A DNA stretch of 64,000 nucleotides from Pseudovibrio exalbescens DSM 16456. Lineage in GTDB: Bacteria > Pseudomonadota > Alphaproteobacteria > Rhizobiales > Stappiaceae. Location: NCBI RefSeq assembly GCF_000422785.1, contig NZ_AUGS01000002.1, positions 1-64,000 of the forward strand, written 5' to 3'. A program made the translations under genes and the position numbers. Below, in pieces: positions 1-9,517 of the stretch (position 1 is the stretch's first letter; the number at the start of each line of letters is the position of its first letter). Below the pieces are notes generated by a model. It had not been told where the DNA came from. It saw only the letters and a program-made list of their open reading frames with translations, and searched no databases.

Positions 1-31
1 AATCTGGATGCCGGAGCAAGTCCAACATGAC
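1..31. repeat. Right end of a second copy of the inverted-repeat element
   Basis: Bases 1-31 match the right end of the 258-349 element (319-349) almost perfectly: both run from AATCTGGA through CCGGAGCAAGTCCAACATGAC, differing at one base near the left. Both are then followed by AGC. The copy is cut by the window edge. Confidence 0.7.
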
Positions 32-257
32 AGCCGAGGGGAAGGCGATGGAAGGTTCGGGGGCAACGAGGCAGGACAGGGCAAAAGTGAACCGCGAAAA
101 GCAAACAGGATCAGGTCCAGCAGCAACGCGGCGCAAAGATAAAAGGGCCAGAGCCCTACAATGAACTCTCTGCAAATTGTCCGACCGAAACCCTACCGAC
201 CTCATGCTCACGCAAAACAACAAGACCAAGATCCAACCTCGCCCCTACCCCACGCAG

Positions 258-349
258 GTCATCCCGCGCTTGACGCGGGATCCAGACCAGCAACTACGCG
301 CACCCGCGAGGCCCCGTGAATCTGGAGGCCGGAGCAAGTCCAACATGAC
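258..349. repeat. 92-bp element with ~29-bp imperfect terminal inverted repeats
   Basis: The left end reads GTCATCCCGCGCTTGACGCG and continues GGATCCAGA. The reverse complement of the right end reads GTCATGTTGGACTTGCTCCG and continues GCCTCCAGA. The two ends share GTCAT, CTTG, CGG and TCCAGA at the same spacing, so they form terminal inverted repeats around a roughly 30-bp centre. Short intergenic palindromes that begin GTCATCC and run into GGGATCCAG are a familiar repeat class in alphaproteobacterial genomes. The left end alone can also fold (CCCGCG with CGCGGG). Confidence 0.7.
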
Positions 350-589
350 AGCTGAAAAAGAAGCGAGGTTCAGGACTGGTAGGACAGCCGAGGGGGAGAA
401 AGAGACCGAGAGAAACTCGAAGCGCCGCATGAAAAAGCCGGCACCCCATTTGGTGCCAGACACAGAATCCGGAACGCCAAATCCGGAACGTCAGGCGCTG
501 GGGATCAGGCTTCGAGGGACAGAACAAGCTGCGTTCGTCTACTGCTACACGAACTAGCGCGGGTTTTCACCCTTCGATTCGAGAGGCTC

Positions 590-1039
590 TCATGTCTTCG
601 GTTGCTCCAACGACTGGCGAATTTTCTGAACCCGGCGCTGAATCCCAAAAAGGATCTGATCCCACACCTCGTCGTCAACAAGGGTACCTGGCTCACTCAA
701 ACGAGTCAGCGCCATTTCTATAGTAGCGATTTGCGTTGAAAGCCGCGACAACTGCTCAGCGACTTTTGGGTTGGCGTGACAGTCTCGGCGCAGGGCGGTC
801 AGCTCATCATTCAAATGGGCCAATTGCTCGTGCCATTCTGCTGGCTTCAGACCGCTGGCAGACAGTACAGCGACAGTGGTGCGTTCTGCAGCTGTTTCCG
901 CCACATTCAAGACCGCATGCACGGCCCAACCTACAGAAAGGGCTGCTACAATGGTCAATATCAATGTCGCGTTCACCAACGCAAGGCTGAGATCCTTGAG
1001 CGCACGCCGGAATCGGTGGGGTTTGCCTAGATAAGCCAT
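590..1039 (-). CDS. Small single-pass membrane protein of unknown function (149 aa)
   Basis: I do not recognise this protein. It begins MAYLGKPHRFRRALKDL, with a basic N-terminus, followed by one clear membrane span at about residues 18-44. The rest is soluble and helical, rich in Leu, Glu and Arg (residues 50-145), with heptad-like spacing that could form a coiled coil. The N-in topology is inferred from the positive-inside rule and would place the helical part in the periplasm. It starts at ATG 1039 and lies 52 bp downstream of the glycosyltransferase on the same strand, so the two may be co-transcribed. Confidence 0.55.
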   Translation of the reverse strand: MAYLGKPHRFRRALKDLSLALVNATLILTIVAALSVGWAVHAVLNVAETAAERTTVAVLSASGLKPAEWHEQLAHLNDELTALRRDCHANPKVAEQLSRLSTQIATIEMALTRLSEPGTLVDDEVWDQILFGIQRRVQKIRQSLEQPKT

Positions 1040-1091
1040 TGGCTCGTTCTCCCATTCAGATCATGGGAAAACAGTATCAAACAACCCTTCC

Positions 1092-2621
1092 CTAACGGTT
1101 AGAACTCTCACCTCCTGCCGGAACCACCAGTTCATAATAGGAGAAGTAAGTGTCGCTGTATCCCTTGTAAGGCAGGTGCACCGATGTGCCTGTGGTACGC
1201 AAAAGCGGCTGTTCGTAGAGGCGCTCATAAAGATCCTTGAGCTTTTGTGGAACCTCCTCGGACGGTGGATAGCGCCAGATCAGAAGTACAGGCTTGTCAA
1301 AAGGAACCTGAAGGGCTGCGTATTCAGGACTGGCTATGGTTTCCGTGTCCAAGTGATACCCCACAGCACCTATGAACTCCTTCGGCTCACCGAGGACGGT
1401 CGCAATGCCTTGCTCACGCACTCTTTCGGCAATTGCTGCTGAAGGAATACGGTGTGCGCTGGGGCCTTTTGAGCTTTCCCGGTTCATGTTGATGGGAAGG
1501 GCAATCACGATGGCAAGGCAACAAACACCCGCCAGAGCGAAGACCCCGGCCGACCGCGCCATCGACAGGCGTGACCACGCCGCCCCGACAACCAGAACAG
1601 GCGTGATGAACAGAGTGGGTTGTAACCATCGGTCCTTGACTACGGTTGTGCCGCTAACCAGCATGGCCACAAAAACAAGGACCAAGGCCAGCACCAACAC
1701 CGCGGTTAGAAATCGAAGCTTCCTCCGATCCAAAGCACCTTTGGCGTCTCGCTCTGTGGGTTTCTTCAAAAAGAAAACCGGCAAATACACGGCAAGCAGA
1801 ACAGCGATAAAACTGATCGCCGCCCGGCCCAAGGAATAAGGCCCCGCATACCAGGGCGCCTCTCCCCGGTGAATGCCGAACTTGTGAACACGTGAGAAAA
1901 GGAGATCTGCGTGCTCCACCATCCACAAGGCTGGAAACACGAGAATCCCAGCAGCGACGGCCGCCGCTCCAACAGCATATCTGGACAGAAGAAATCGGCG
2001 CCCCTCCGGATAAAGAGCCCCCGCCGCGCAAATGGCTGCAAGAAGAAAGAAGTAGTTGAACTTGGCAAGGACACCCGCCGCCACGACAGCACCCAAGGCA
2101 ACCGCGCGACCCCATGCGGGGCGCTCAAAGCACAAAAGGGCGATGTAAACCGTCCATGACGCGGCAGCAAACAGCAACACTGAATGCGACAGGGCGCGCT
2201 GTGCTTCCCACGATATCTGAGGCAAAAAGAAAACCGAAGCCGTTGCCACGGCGGCAAACACCCGGCCTCCAATCCGTTTGGCCGCAAGCCAAACACCCAG
2301 ATAGCCCAAAAACAGGAGGCTGTTTTTCAAAAGAGAGAGAGCGAACAGGCTTTTCCCGAACACGGAAAACATAGCAATGACCAGCCAGGAATAAAGAGGT
2401 GGCTGGGGGCCATAGCCCCACTCCAAGCTTTGGGCTGCGATAATCTGTTCAGCCTCATCCAGACCCAGATTGGAAGCACTGAGAAGACGAAGCCCAACAT
2501 GAAGGAGAAAGTATCCGCCCAGTATCAGAGGAAACCAGCGCACCACCCAGTCACTGGCTGACGCTGCCTTTGTCTGAAACGATGTAACCTGACGCGTCTG
2601 GGGGTGCTGCGGGCGTACCAC
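1092..2621 (-). CDS. GT39-family (PMT/ArnT-like) glycosyltransferase, integral membrane
   Basis: A 509-residue polytopic membrane protein with about 10-12 hydrophobic segments. The first membrane segment (about 31-48) is followed by an acidic periplasmic loop with LGLDEAE (residues 52-58, Asp55 and Glu56). This matches the catalytic first loop of dolichyl-/undecaprenyl-phosphate-sugar mannosyltransferases and ArnT. PQPPLYSW (72-79) follows, as is usual in this family. Such enzymes move a sugar from a polyprenyl-phosphate carrier onto lipid A, another glycan or protein; the acceptor cannot be told here. The start is GTG 2621 with GGGAG nine bases upstream. The C-terminal 90 residues are soluble and probably periplasmic. 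Confidence 0.8.
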   Translation of the reverse strand: MVRPQHPQTRQVTSFQTKAASASDWVVRWFPLILGGYFLLHVGLRLLSASNLGLDEAEQIIAAQSLEWGYGPQPPLYSWLVIAMFSVFGKSLFALSLLKNSLLFLGYLGVWLAAKRIGGRVFAAVATASVFFLPQISWEAQRALSHSVLLFAAASWTVYIALLCFERPAWGRAVALGAVVAAGVLAKFNYFFLLAAICAAGALYPEGRRFLLSRYAVGAAAVAAGILVFPALWMVEHADLLFSRVHKFGIHRGEAPWYAGPYSLGRAAISFIAVLLAVYLPVFFLKKPTERDAKGALDRRKLRFLTAVLVLALVLVFVAMLVSGTTVVKDRWLQPTLFITPVLVVGAAWSRLSMARSAGVFALAGVCCLAIVIALPINMNRESSKGPSAHRIPSAAIAERVREQGIATVLGEPKEFIGAVGYHLDTETIASPEYAALQVPFDKPVLLIWRYPPSEEVPQKLKDLYERLYEQPLLRTTGTSVHLPYKGYSDTYFSYYELVVPAGGESSNR

Positions 2622-2714
2622 TGAATCTCCCGGATCTCACATGAACCTCACGAGCTGCAGGTAATGTGCAAATATCGGAAATCCAGAAAATTCTAGTAAA
2701 AATATCTCAAAGAA

Positions 2715-2738
2715 GGCCCGCAGACTGATCCGCGGGCC
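2715..2738 (-). terminator. Probable intrinsic terminator of purH
   Basis: On the minus strand GGCCCGC (2738-2732) pairs perfectly with GCGGGCC (2721-2715) across an 10-base loop, and is followed by TTCTTT. It lies about 18 bases past the purH stop codon. Confidence 0.7.
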
Positions 2739-2755
2739 CAAACCACGGCTGGACC

Positions 2756-4372
2756 CTAGTGCCGGAAGTGACGCATGCCGGTAAAGACCATGGCAAGGCC
2801 GGCCTCATCTGCGGCCTTGATGACTTCGTCATCACGCATGGACCCGCCCGGCTGGATGACAGCCGTTGCACCTGCTTCTGCTGCCGAAAGCAGACCATCT
2901 GCAAATGGGAAAAACGCATCAGAAGCGACCACGCACCCCTTGGTCAAGGGTTCTGCGATCCCTGCCGATGCGGCGGCATCCTCGGCTTTGCGGGCAGCAA
3001 TGCGCGCACTGTCAACGCGGCTCATTTGGCCAGCCCCGATACCAACGGTTGCGCCATCCTTGACATAGACGATCGCGTTGGACTTCACATGTTTTCCAAC
3101 CCGGAAGGCCATTTTCAAATCCGCCAGTTCCTGGTCTGTCGGCTGACGTTTGGTGACCACCTTGAGTTCCAAATCGTCGACAACCCCATTGTCTCGACTT
3201 TGAACCAGTAGACCGCCGGAAACGCTCTTGACGAAAACGCCATCCGCGCGCGGATCAGACAACCCTCCGGTCAGCAACAAACGCAGGTTCTTCTTCTTGG
3301 CAACGATCGCCATGGCGTCATCCGTCGCCTCTGGTGCAATGATGACCTCGGTGAAAATCTTGGTAATCTCGAGCGCAGCATCCGCGTCCAGCGTCCCGTT
3401 CAGAGCAACAATACCTCCAAACGCGGAAACAGGGTCACACGCCAATGCCTTTTCGTAGGCCTCTTTCAGCGTTGGGGCTTCGGCAACACCGCATGGATTG
3501 GCATGCTTGATGATCGCAACAGCGGCCGTGCGGGCCGGGTCAAATTCCGAAACCAGCTCGAATGCAGCATCAGTATCGTTGATGTTGTTGTAGGACAGCT
3601 GCTTGCCTTGCACCTGGCGTGCCGTCGCCACACCCGGGCGCCGCTCCCCTGTCAGATAAAAGCCCGCCGCTTGGTGCGGGTTCTCACCATAGCGCATGAC
3701 TTCATTGAGCTTGCCACCTACGGCCCGATAATCGGGAGCACTCTCGCCGATCTGCGCAGCCATCCAATTGGAAACAGCCGCATCATACGCCGCCGTGCGG
3801 GCGAACGCCTTCTGAGCGAGTTTCTTTCGCAGCACAAGCGGCACCTTGCCATCATGGCCATCCAGCGCATCAACAAACGCATCATAATCTGACGGATCGA
3901 CAAGGGTGGTCACATAGGCGTGGTTCTTTGCAGCCGCCCGTGTCATCGCAGGACCGCCAATGTCGATGTTCTCAACGCCATTGGCATAGTCCGCGCCGGA
4001 AGCCACCGTATCTTCAAACGGATAAAGGTTCACACACAGAAGATCGATGCCGGTGATATCATGTGTAGCCATGGCAGTCTGATGGTCAGCATCATCGCGA
4101 ATGGCAAGCAATCCCCCATGAACCTTGGGGTGCAGGGTCTTGACCCGCCCATCCATTATCTCCGGAAAGCCGGTCACCTCGGCGATATCCTTGACCGCCA
4201 GACCAGCCTCTGCAATCGCCTTGCGTGTCCCACCCGTGGAGACCAGCTCAACGCCGCGATCCACGAGCGCCTTTGCGAACGCTACCAATCCGGTTTTGTC
4301 GGAAACAGACAATAGAGCACGCTTTACCGGAACCAGATCTGGAACAGGTATGCCTTTTGACACGACAGCCAT
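2756..4372 (-). CDS. purH: Bifunctional AICAR transformylase / IMP cyclohydrolase
   Basis: PurH catalyses the last two steps of IMP synthesis: formylation of AICAR by 10-formyl-THF, then ring closure. The N-terminal MGS-like cyclohydrolase domain has [10 protein letters not shown] (20-29) and STGGTRK (45-51). The transformylase domain has RYGENPHQ (227-234) and IKHANPCG (288-295), which carries the catalytic Lys-His pair. The C-terminus is the usual [11 protein letters not shown]...FTGMRHFRH. At 538 residues from ATG 4372 it is full length; the longer frame would need a TTG start at 4381, and ATG 4372 has GAGG six bases upstream. It follows the heparinase-like gene on the same strand, an order common in Hyphomicrobiales. 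Confidence 0.97.
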   Translation of the reverse strand: MAVVSKGIPVPDLVPVKRALLSVSDKTGLVAFAKALVDRGVELVSTGGTRKAIAEAGLAVKDIAEVTGFPEIMDGRVKTLHPKVHGGLLAIRDDADHQTAMATHDITGIDLLCVNLYPFEDTVASGADYANGVENIDIGGPAMTRAAAKNHAYVTTLVDPSDYDAFVDALDGHDGKVPLVLRKKLAQKAFARTAAYDAAVSNWMAAQIGESAPDYRAVGGKLNEVMRYGENPHQAAGFYLTGERRPGVATARQVQGKQLSYNNINDTDAAFELVSEFDPARTAAVAIIKHANPCGVAEAPTLKEAYEKALACDPVSAFGGIVALNGTLDADAALEITKIFTEVIIAPEATDDAMAIVAKKKNLRLLLTGGLSDPRADGVFVKSVSGGLLVQSRDNGVVDDLELKVVTKRQPTDQELADLKMAFRVGKHVKSNAIVYVKDGATVGIGAGQMSRVDSARIAARKAEDAAASAGIAEPLTKGCVVASDAFFPFADGLLSAAEAGATAVIQPGGSMRDDEVIKAADEAGLAMVFTGMRHFRH

Positions 4373-4522
4373 GAGCCTCAAGCCTTATGTATTTGTGGAG
4401 TTAAACTACGCAGATGGCGTGGCCGTACCATGCTTTGGCGAGATTATAAAGGCTGAGAATGCTGTTTTTTCAGGCACGAGCCCGGGGAGCACTCGTGTAA
4501 CACTCTCCTGAGCCAGCTAACA

Positions 4523-6241
4523 CTATCCAGACTTGCGCCGCCCTTTGGCCGCCGCCACACGGCGGAACATCCACGTCACATTGGGTCGCTCACTTGCGCG
4601 ACCATAGATCACGATTTGATTGGTGCGCCGATGGCCGAACACATCCGACAGATAGATGGATTCTTCCAGATCGACCGCACCATCTTCAGCCATGAATTCC
4701 CATGCCTCTCCATCCGGGCATTGCAGGATCACGGCTTGCCCCGAATTCAAGGTGGAGCACTTGACCGAAGGGTGAAGATGAAACCGGAGCGTATAATGGT
4801 CGTTACCGGTAAGATCCGCGACCTTCTGAAACCGATCCACCCCATCGAGAACCGTTCCATCTCGAGACAACGTCAAGTCCCGCTCATGGATCAAGTGAAA
4901 CCGCGCCGCATAGCCGTCATGGCTTGCTATGACACGTTCGGCCAACTCGTCATCATGGCGCTCGACCTGCACCTTTCTCGGCCCCGAAATCACGGGACTG
5001 CCCAGATAGCGCTCATAGCGGGCACTGTTTAGAAAGCGACAGGACGATGTTTCACCGACAGACGCAGTGGAATGCGCGGCTGTGGAGCGCGCAACCGACC
5101 GCCATTCAACGCGGTCACGCGCGGACACACCACAATTGACCACAATGCGATTGCGCAAAGAAGAAAACTCGAAGGACAGAGCCCCGGCATGAGCGGCCGC
5201 ACTGAACTGGATTGGCGGCGGAGTTCCCGCATCCATGATCACAAGGCTGTCTGCTGCCGATAGACGCTGATAACCGGAATAAGGAGCGCTGGGGGACGGC
5301 GCGCCCCGCGCATCATCATAAGCCAAGACCGTGGCAACCACGTCGCCGGGGGTCGCCCCCATGCCATTGAACAGCGCGAATGACCCATCGCCATGACGGA
5401 AGAACCGGACCATGGGCATCATTCGATCAATCGCTTCCATCATCGCTGGCGAGGCGGATTGACCTTGCATGACGAGCGCTTGGCGAATGGGCAGCAAATC
5501 CACCAGAATATCCAGAACCGCTCCGGGATGGCGGGAAACATGGCCCCCATCGGGCAGTATCTGGCGCTGCAACTCCGTATCGAGACGCTTCAGCGCCTTT
5601 TTGACATGGCGTTCCTGCCCTTCGATCGAAACTGCTGCACAGGCCACTGCCATGGCGACAGTCAGACGAGGCACCCCGTCGGTGGTTTCACCCGCCGTGC
5701 GCCGCAAATACCGAACCTGTTTGCCCAGCGAGCGCATGAAGCGGCGATAAAAGTCGGCATCACAGCCTTGAAGCAACAGCGGAGACTGTGCCATCCAGCT
5801 CAGAATGCGACGGGCGACAACGTCCTGTTGCCAACCGATCGGGTCTCCCCGGCCACAAGCCTTGATCCAGTCTTCGACAAGCGCCCGTGCGTTGCGCTGT
5901 GCCATGGCGGTTTCCGCCGCCCGCAAATGGCGCAACCATGAGAACCCGTGAAGCGCCCGCGCCCACTCGGTACTTGGCGGATGCACCTCAAAGGGCGACT
6001 CCCCGCCCGTTTCGACCAGATGGCCGGAAAACAGGAAGCGCCCGGCATAAATGTCTGCTGCATTGGTAGAATCTGTGGTGCGCAAGTCCTGCGGTGCAAT
6101 CAGAAGACGCGACGGCGCATGCCGCAGCGAGCCAAGACGCATGGCGGATGCACCACGTACCTTTCTCACAGCAGACTGTACAAAGTTCTGCGCTATCAAA
6201 CGCCAAACAAGCGCCTGTTCAGACACCGCGCCCAACGCCAT
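4523..6241 (-). CDS. Heparinase II/III family protein (572 aa)
   Basis: The protein resembles the heparinase II/III-like group that sits next to purH in many Hyphomicrobiales. The N-terminal half (1-300) is an alpha-helical toroid-like region, including WARALHGFSWLRHL and FALFNGMG. The C-terminal half (about 330-560) is beta-rich, with SLRNRIVVNCG, HDGYAARFHLIHER and LRFHLHPSVK, as in the heparinase C-terminal domain. Its substrate in these bacteria is not established; a polysaccharide lyase or envelope-glycan role is an inference from the fold. There is no signal peptide visible from ATG 6241, which has GGAGG about 13 bases upstream. It lies between rsmB and purH on the same strand. Confidence 0.85.
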   Translation of the reverse strand: MALGAVSEQALVWRLIAQNFVQSAVRKVRGASAMRLGSLRHAPSRLLIAPQDLRTTDSTNAADIYAGRFLFSGHLVETGGESPFEVHPPSTEWARALHGFSWLRHLRAAETAMAQRNARALVEDWIKACGRGDPIGWQQDVVARRILSWMAQSPLLLQGCDADFYRRFMRSLGKQVRYLRRTAGETTDGVPRLTVAMAVACAAVSIEGQERHVKKALKRLDTELQRQILPDGGHVSRHPGAVLDILVDLLPIRQALVMQGQSASPAMMEAIDRMMPMVRFFRHGDGSFALFNGMGATPGDVVATVLAYDDARGAPSPSAPYSGYQRLSAADSLVIMDAGTPPPIQFSAAAHAGALSFEFSSLRNRIVVNCGVSARDRVEWRSVARSTAAHSTASVGETSSCRFLNSARYERYLGSPVISGPRKVQVERHDDELAERVIASHDGYAARFHLIHERDLTLSRDGTVLDGVDRFQKVADLTGNDHYTLRFHLHPSVKCSTLNSGQAVILQCPDGEAWEFMAEDGAVDLEESIYLSDVFGHRRTNQIVIYGRASERPNVTWMFRRVAAAKGRRKSG

Positions 6242-6368
6242 AACCGCTATAGGCCTCCTTCATGCCTGCACCGTTCCGGAAGACAGGATTGCCCTCTAAG
6301 GCCTTTAAATCTCGTTAACCATATCATTAAGAAACGTCACCACGTGTGTTCAAAAAGACGCAGTGCAC

Positions 6369-7814
6369 TCATGCTTTGCGAAGCTTGGCAGCGAAAAACC
6401 CGTCCAAACCACTCAAACGCGCTGTTTCCTGCCGGTTGTGGCAGGGCAAAGCCCGAAAATCACCCTGTTCGTTTATCACGGCTGCGGGCATACCTAACGC
6501 GGCTGCATCAAAGAGTTCTCTGGAAAACTGCGGGGATTCCAACAGGAATCGCTGAATCTGCAATTCCCCCTCTTCTTGCTCCAAAGAGCATGTGCAGTAC
6601 ACCAACACACCGCCAGGCTTCAGCCACTCAGCTGCACGCGTAAGCAGTTCGTACTGGAGGTCCGCCAGTTTGGCCACGTCATCTTCCCGCTTGAGCCACG
6701 CCACATCGGGATGACGGCGGATTGTGCCGGTTGCACTGCACGGAGCATCGAGCAGGATTGCATCAAACGGCTGGTTGGGCTCAAAGCTGCGCAGATCACT
6801 GGCGATGGTTTCCACGTCAAAACCCATGCGCGCCATATTGTCAGACAGGCGCTCCAAACGGCGCGCTGACACATCAACAGCGGTGACATGGGCCCCGGCC
6901 GCAGCCAGTTGCATGGTTTTACCGCCCGGCGCGGCACAAAGATCAGCAACATGCAGACCCTGTACATCACCCAGCAACCTTGCCGGCACCGCGGCAGCCG
7001 CATCCTGAACCCACCAGGCCCCTTCAGAAAAGCCCGGCAAGTTTTCAATTGACCCGTCCGGCACCAATCGAACGGAGTCTCCGGCCGTGATCACGCCGCC
7101 CAGGCGCTCAGCCCATTCCGATGCATTGCCCTTGATCGAAAAATCGACATACGGCTCCATCAGATGTGCCTGAGCTATCGCCGCCGCCGTTTCAGAGCCG
7201 TAAACCTCACACCACCGATCATACATCCACTGCGGTGCATTCAGATGCGCAGCGCCGCTGCTTTCCAAAATCGCACGCCCTTCGCGAGTTGCACGGCGCA
7301 GCACGGCGTTTACCAATCCCTTGTAGGGCTTGGCGCGCGCATCCCGCCCCGCCAAGGAGACAGCCAGAGAAACAGCCGCATGATCGGGTATGGACATGAA
7401 AAAGATCTGGGTCAGCGCCACATGAAGAATGTCCAAAACGCGGCCGGTTTTTTCCGGGATAGGCCGTTCCAGCAACGCATCAATCACGACCTGGATTTCT
7501 CCGCGGCGCCGCAAGGCCGTGCCGATAATGGCCCGCACCAAAGCCCTGTCATTGGGTTCAAGACGCTTGTACCCCGGGTGCCCGTTGCGCAGATCCAGCT
7601 CTCCATCCAACGGCATGCGCTTGAACATGATCTTGCCAAGAAGATCCGTTGCTGCCTTGCGCGCTGCGTAGCCAGGCTCTGGCGCGGAGGACGGTGGCGG
7701 GGAACCCGCCGTTGCACCGCCCGAAGGACGGGCGCCCTTTTTTTCAGGTTGCCGACGCTTCGTGTTACGCGTCTTGTGCGCGGTGTTCTGTCGTTTTTCA
7801 TTGTTCGCGCTCAT
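6369..7814 (-). CDS. rsmB: 16S rRNA m5C967 methyltransferase (RsmB/Fmu/Sun)
   Basis: The enzyme methylates C967 of 16S rRNA using SAM. A basic low-complexity tail (1-50) precedes a NusB-like RNA-binding domain (about 50-190, with LKRLEPNDRALVRAI-like sequence and KPYKGLVNAVLRR). The Rossmann methyltransferase domain has the SAM motif DLCAAPGGKT (291-300), motif IV DAPCSATG (Cys359) and motif VI VYCTCS (Cys409, the expected nucleophile). At 481 residues it is slightly longer than the E. coli protein because of the N-terminal tail. It sits 213 bp downstream of htpX and 127 bp upstream of the heparinase gene, all on the minus strand. Confidence 0.95.
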   Translation of the reverse strand: MSANNEKRQNTAHKTRNTKRRQPEKKGARPSGGATAGSPPPSSAPEPGYAARKAATDLLGKIMFKRMPLDGELDLRNGHPGYKRLEPNDRALVRAIIGTALRRRGEIQVVIDALLERPIPEKTGRVLDILHVALTQIFFMSIPDHAAVSLAVSLAGRDARAKPYKGLVNAVLRRATREGRAILESSGAAHLNAPQWMYDRWCEVYGSETAAAIAQAHLMEPYVDFSIKGNASEWAERLGGVITAGDSVRLVPDGSIENLPGFSEGAWWVQDAAAAVPARLLGDVQGLHVADLCAAPGGKTMQLAAAGAHVTAVDVSARRLERLSDNMARMGFDVETIASDLRSFEPNQPFDAILLDAPCSATGTIRRHPDVAWLKREDDVAKLADLQYELLTRAAEWLKPGGVLVYCTCSLEQEEGELQIQRFLLESPQFSRELFDAAALGMPAAVINEQGDFRALPCHNRQETARLSGLDGFFAAKLRKA

Positions 7815-8027
7815 TAACGCTTCATCCAGCTATCAAACACGCGATTTGCACCGCGCGCCGAGAGGAACGCCTCTCTAATGTGTTGTAGTCAATCGATATT
7901 GGCACGCCTAATGACACAATTCACGCCGGAAGGAAATGGCCCCGGTTCACTCTTGTGCCAAATGCCGTGATGTGGGCAGCCGCCCACGCCGACGCGGATC
8001 TGCGTTGGCATGGGTGGCACGGAAGGT

Positions 8028-9005
8028 TTATCCCCAAGGTCCACGTGGTTTGCGGGGCTGCTGTGCTCCCCAAGGGCCACGCGGCGCTTCACCCTGTGGT
8101 CCGCGAGCAGGTGCAGAAGACTGACCACGGGGCGTGGAAAATCCCATGCCGCCGCCACTGCCCATGTCACCGGCCATTTGCCGAAGGGCTGCAATGCGAT
8201 TGTCCGTGTTGGGGTGCGTGGAAAACAGATTGTCCATTCGTTCGCCAGACAGCGGGTTGATGATGAACATGTGCGCGGTGGCCGGATTGTTTTCCGCATC
8301 CGCGTTGGGAATACGCGCCGCACCTCCCGCAATCTTGTTGAGGGCCGACGCGAGCCAAAGCGGATTGCCACAGATCTGGGCACCCATCTTGTCTGCCGAA
8401 TACTCCCGGGTTCGGGAAATCGCCATTTGCACCAAGCTGGCCGCCAACGGCGCGAGGATCATCATCAAAATCACCCCGACAAAGCCGAGCGGATTGTTGT
8501 TATCGCGCGATCCGCCAAAAAAGAAAGCGAAGTTGGCGAGCATGGAAACCGCACCGGCAATCGTCGCGGTAATCGTCATGATCAACGTATCGTGGTTCTT
8601 GATGTGCGCCAATTCGTGGGCCATGACACCGGCCACCTCTTCCTTGCTCAACGAGTTCAGAAGGCCGGTCGTGGCGGCAACGGCGGCATTCTGGGGATTT
8701 CTACCCGTGGCGAACGCGTTTGGCTGCGGATTGTTGATGACATAAACCTTGGGCATGGGCAGGTCGGCACGCTGTGCCATTGTGCGCACCATCCCCACCA
8801 GTTCGGGAGCCTGACGTTCATCCACTTCCTGGGCATGGTGCATGCGCAGCACCATCTTGTCCGAGTTCCAGTAGCTGAAAAGGTTCATGGCCCCGGCAAT
8901 GAGCAGGGCGATAACCATGCCGCTCTGACCGCCGATCAGGAAGCCTACAAACATGAACAATGCCGTCATGGCAGCGAGCAGCATGGCGGTACGGAAGTAG
9001 TTCAT
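8028..9005 (-). CDS. htpX: Membrane zinc metalloprotease HtpX
   Basis: HtpX is an M48 inner-membrane protease that degrades misfolded membrane proteins together with FtsH. Two N-terminal membrane spans (about 5-24 and 28-46) precede the catalytic domain with the zinc motif HELAH (130-134) and NAFATGRNP (97-104). Two more hydrophobic segments follow (about 150-200). The C-terminal 45 residues are Gly/Pro/Arg/Gln-rich and end in repeated RGPWG, a flexible cytoplasmic tail often seen in rhizobial HtpX. Length 325 is normal for the order. ATG 9005 has AGAGGA about 12 bases upstream. Confidence 0.95.
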   Translation of the reverse strand: MNYFRTAMLLAAMTALFMFVGFLIGGQSGMVIALLIAGAMNLFSYWNSDKMVLRMHHAQEVDERQAPELVGMVRTMAQRADLPMPKVYVINNPQPNAFATGRNPQNAAVAATTGLLNSLSKEEVAGVMAHELAHIKNHDTLIMTITATIAGAVSMLANFAFFFGGSRDNNNPLGFVGVILMMILAPLAASLVQMAISRTREYSADKMGAQICGNPLWLASALNKIAGGAARIPNADAENNPATAHMFIINPLSGERMDNLFSTHPNTDNRIAALRQMAGDMGSGGGMGFSTPRGQSSAPARGPQGEAPRGPWGAQQPRKPRGPWG

Positions 9006-9227
9006 GATGACGTACGATCCTCTGTTAAGAACACACCGTCAGGCATGGATGCCTGTCACTTTTCCATATGTGTGGGTGTCGCGCTCGACATTGAAGGGTA
9101 GGTATACCATTTACCTGTTGCCAGAGCGTAGACTACATAGAATTTTGACCACTATAAGTCACAGCGCCGTGCCTTGAAAAACCCTGAGGCGAATGGCGTA
9201 GATGAATAAGGCAGAAAGGCGTCGCCA

Positions 9228-9494
9228 ATGACCGCGGACAACGAGACAAAAACTGCGCTTAACTACAGCAGCCATGACATTGATACGACGCCTCCCGAAG
9301 AAGTTGCGCCGAAGAAGAAACGGTTCGAGGACCTTCCCCCTGCCGCCCAGCGCGCCCTAAAGGAAGCGGAAGAGCGCCGCGCGCAGATTGATGCGGTTAC
9401 CAAACAACGGCCCACGGAAGTTGATGGCCGCGGCGGACTGGACCCCGCACGCTACAGTGATTGGGAAGTGAAAGGAATCGCGAGCGACTTCTGA
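9228..9494 (+). CDS. DUF1674 protein, SDHAF4-like succinate dehydrogenase assembly factor
   Basis: An 88-residue protein whose C-terminal half matches DUF1674/SDHAF4. It has the terminal signature GGLDPARYSDWEVKGIASDF, including the conserved PxRYxDWExKGxxxDF. In mitochondria SDHAF4 binds FAD-loaded SdhA and supports its insertion into succinate dehydrogenase; the bacterial role is inferred from this homology. A charged N-terminus (KKKRFEDLPPAAQRALKEAEER) precedes the signature. It is divergent from htpX, in the common alphaproteobacterial arrangement, and faces the CorA-like gene convergently with 23 bp between stops. Confidence 0.88.
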   Translation: MTADNETKTALNYSSHDIDTTPPEEVAPKKKRFEDLPPAAQRALKEAEERRAQIDAVTKQRPTEVDGRGGLDPARYSDWEVKGIASDF

Positions 9495-9517
9495 CGCGAA
9501 AGCCGGTGCCGTTGGCC

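Larger units (their letters stand above)
1..589. other. Gene-free region with repeat-like sequence
   Basis: No convincing gene is visible before the 149-residue protein that ends at 590. The only long plus-strand frame (177-557) encodes a low-complexity, Arg/Pro/Lys-rich peptide without domains and lies across an inverted-repeat element, so it is not called. The stretch holds a complete inverted-repeat element (258-349) and the right end of a second copy (1-31), separated by purine-rich sequence. The neighbouring gene to the left lies outside the window. Confidence 0.6.

Noticed and set aside
177-557. 126-codon plus-strand frame in the gene-free start of the window
   Set aside because: It runs through the inverted-repeat element, is low-complexity and Arg/Pro-rich, and has no ribosome site or domain.
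4475-4497. Hairpin CACGAG/CTCGTG between the heparinase gene and purH as a terminator
   Set aside because: The stem is only 6 bp, has a large loop and lacks a T run on the minus strand; an A run follows instead.
6305-6330. TTAA boxes upstream of the heparinase gene that resemble CtrA sites
   Set aside because: The spacings are six and eight bases instead of seven, so they do not match the full-site consensus.
7889-8383. 164-codon minus-strand frame overlapping htpX
   Set aside because: It is out of frame with htpX and shows the Arg/Pro/Ser composition of a shadow frame.
9006-9120. Possible heat-shock sigma promoter for htpX
   Set aside because: A CTTCAA with a CCCACACAT-like box exists on the minus strand, but the -35 mismatches the CTTGAA consensus and the spacing is poor.
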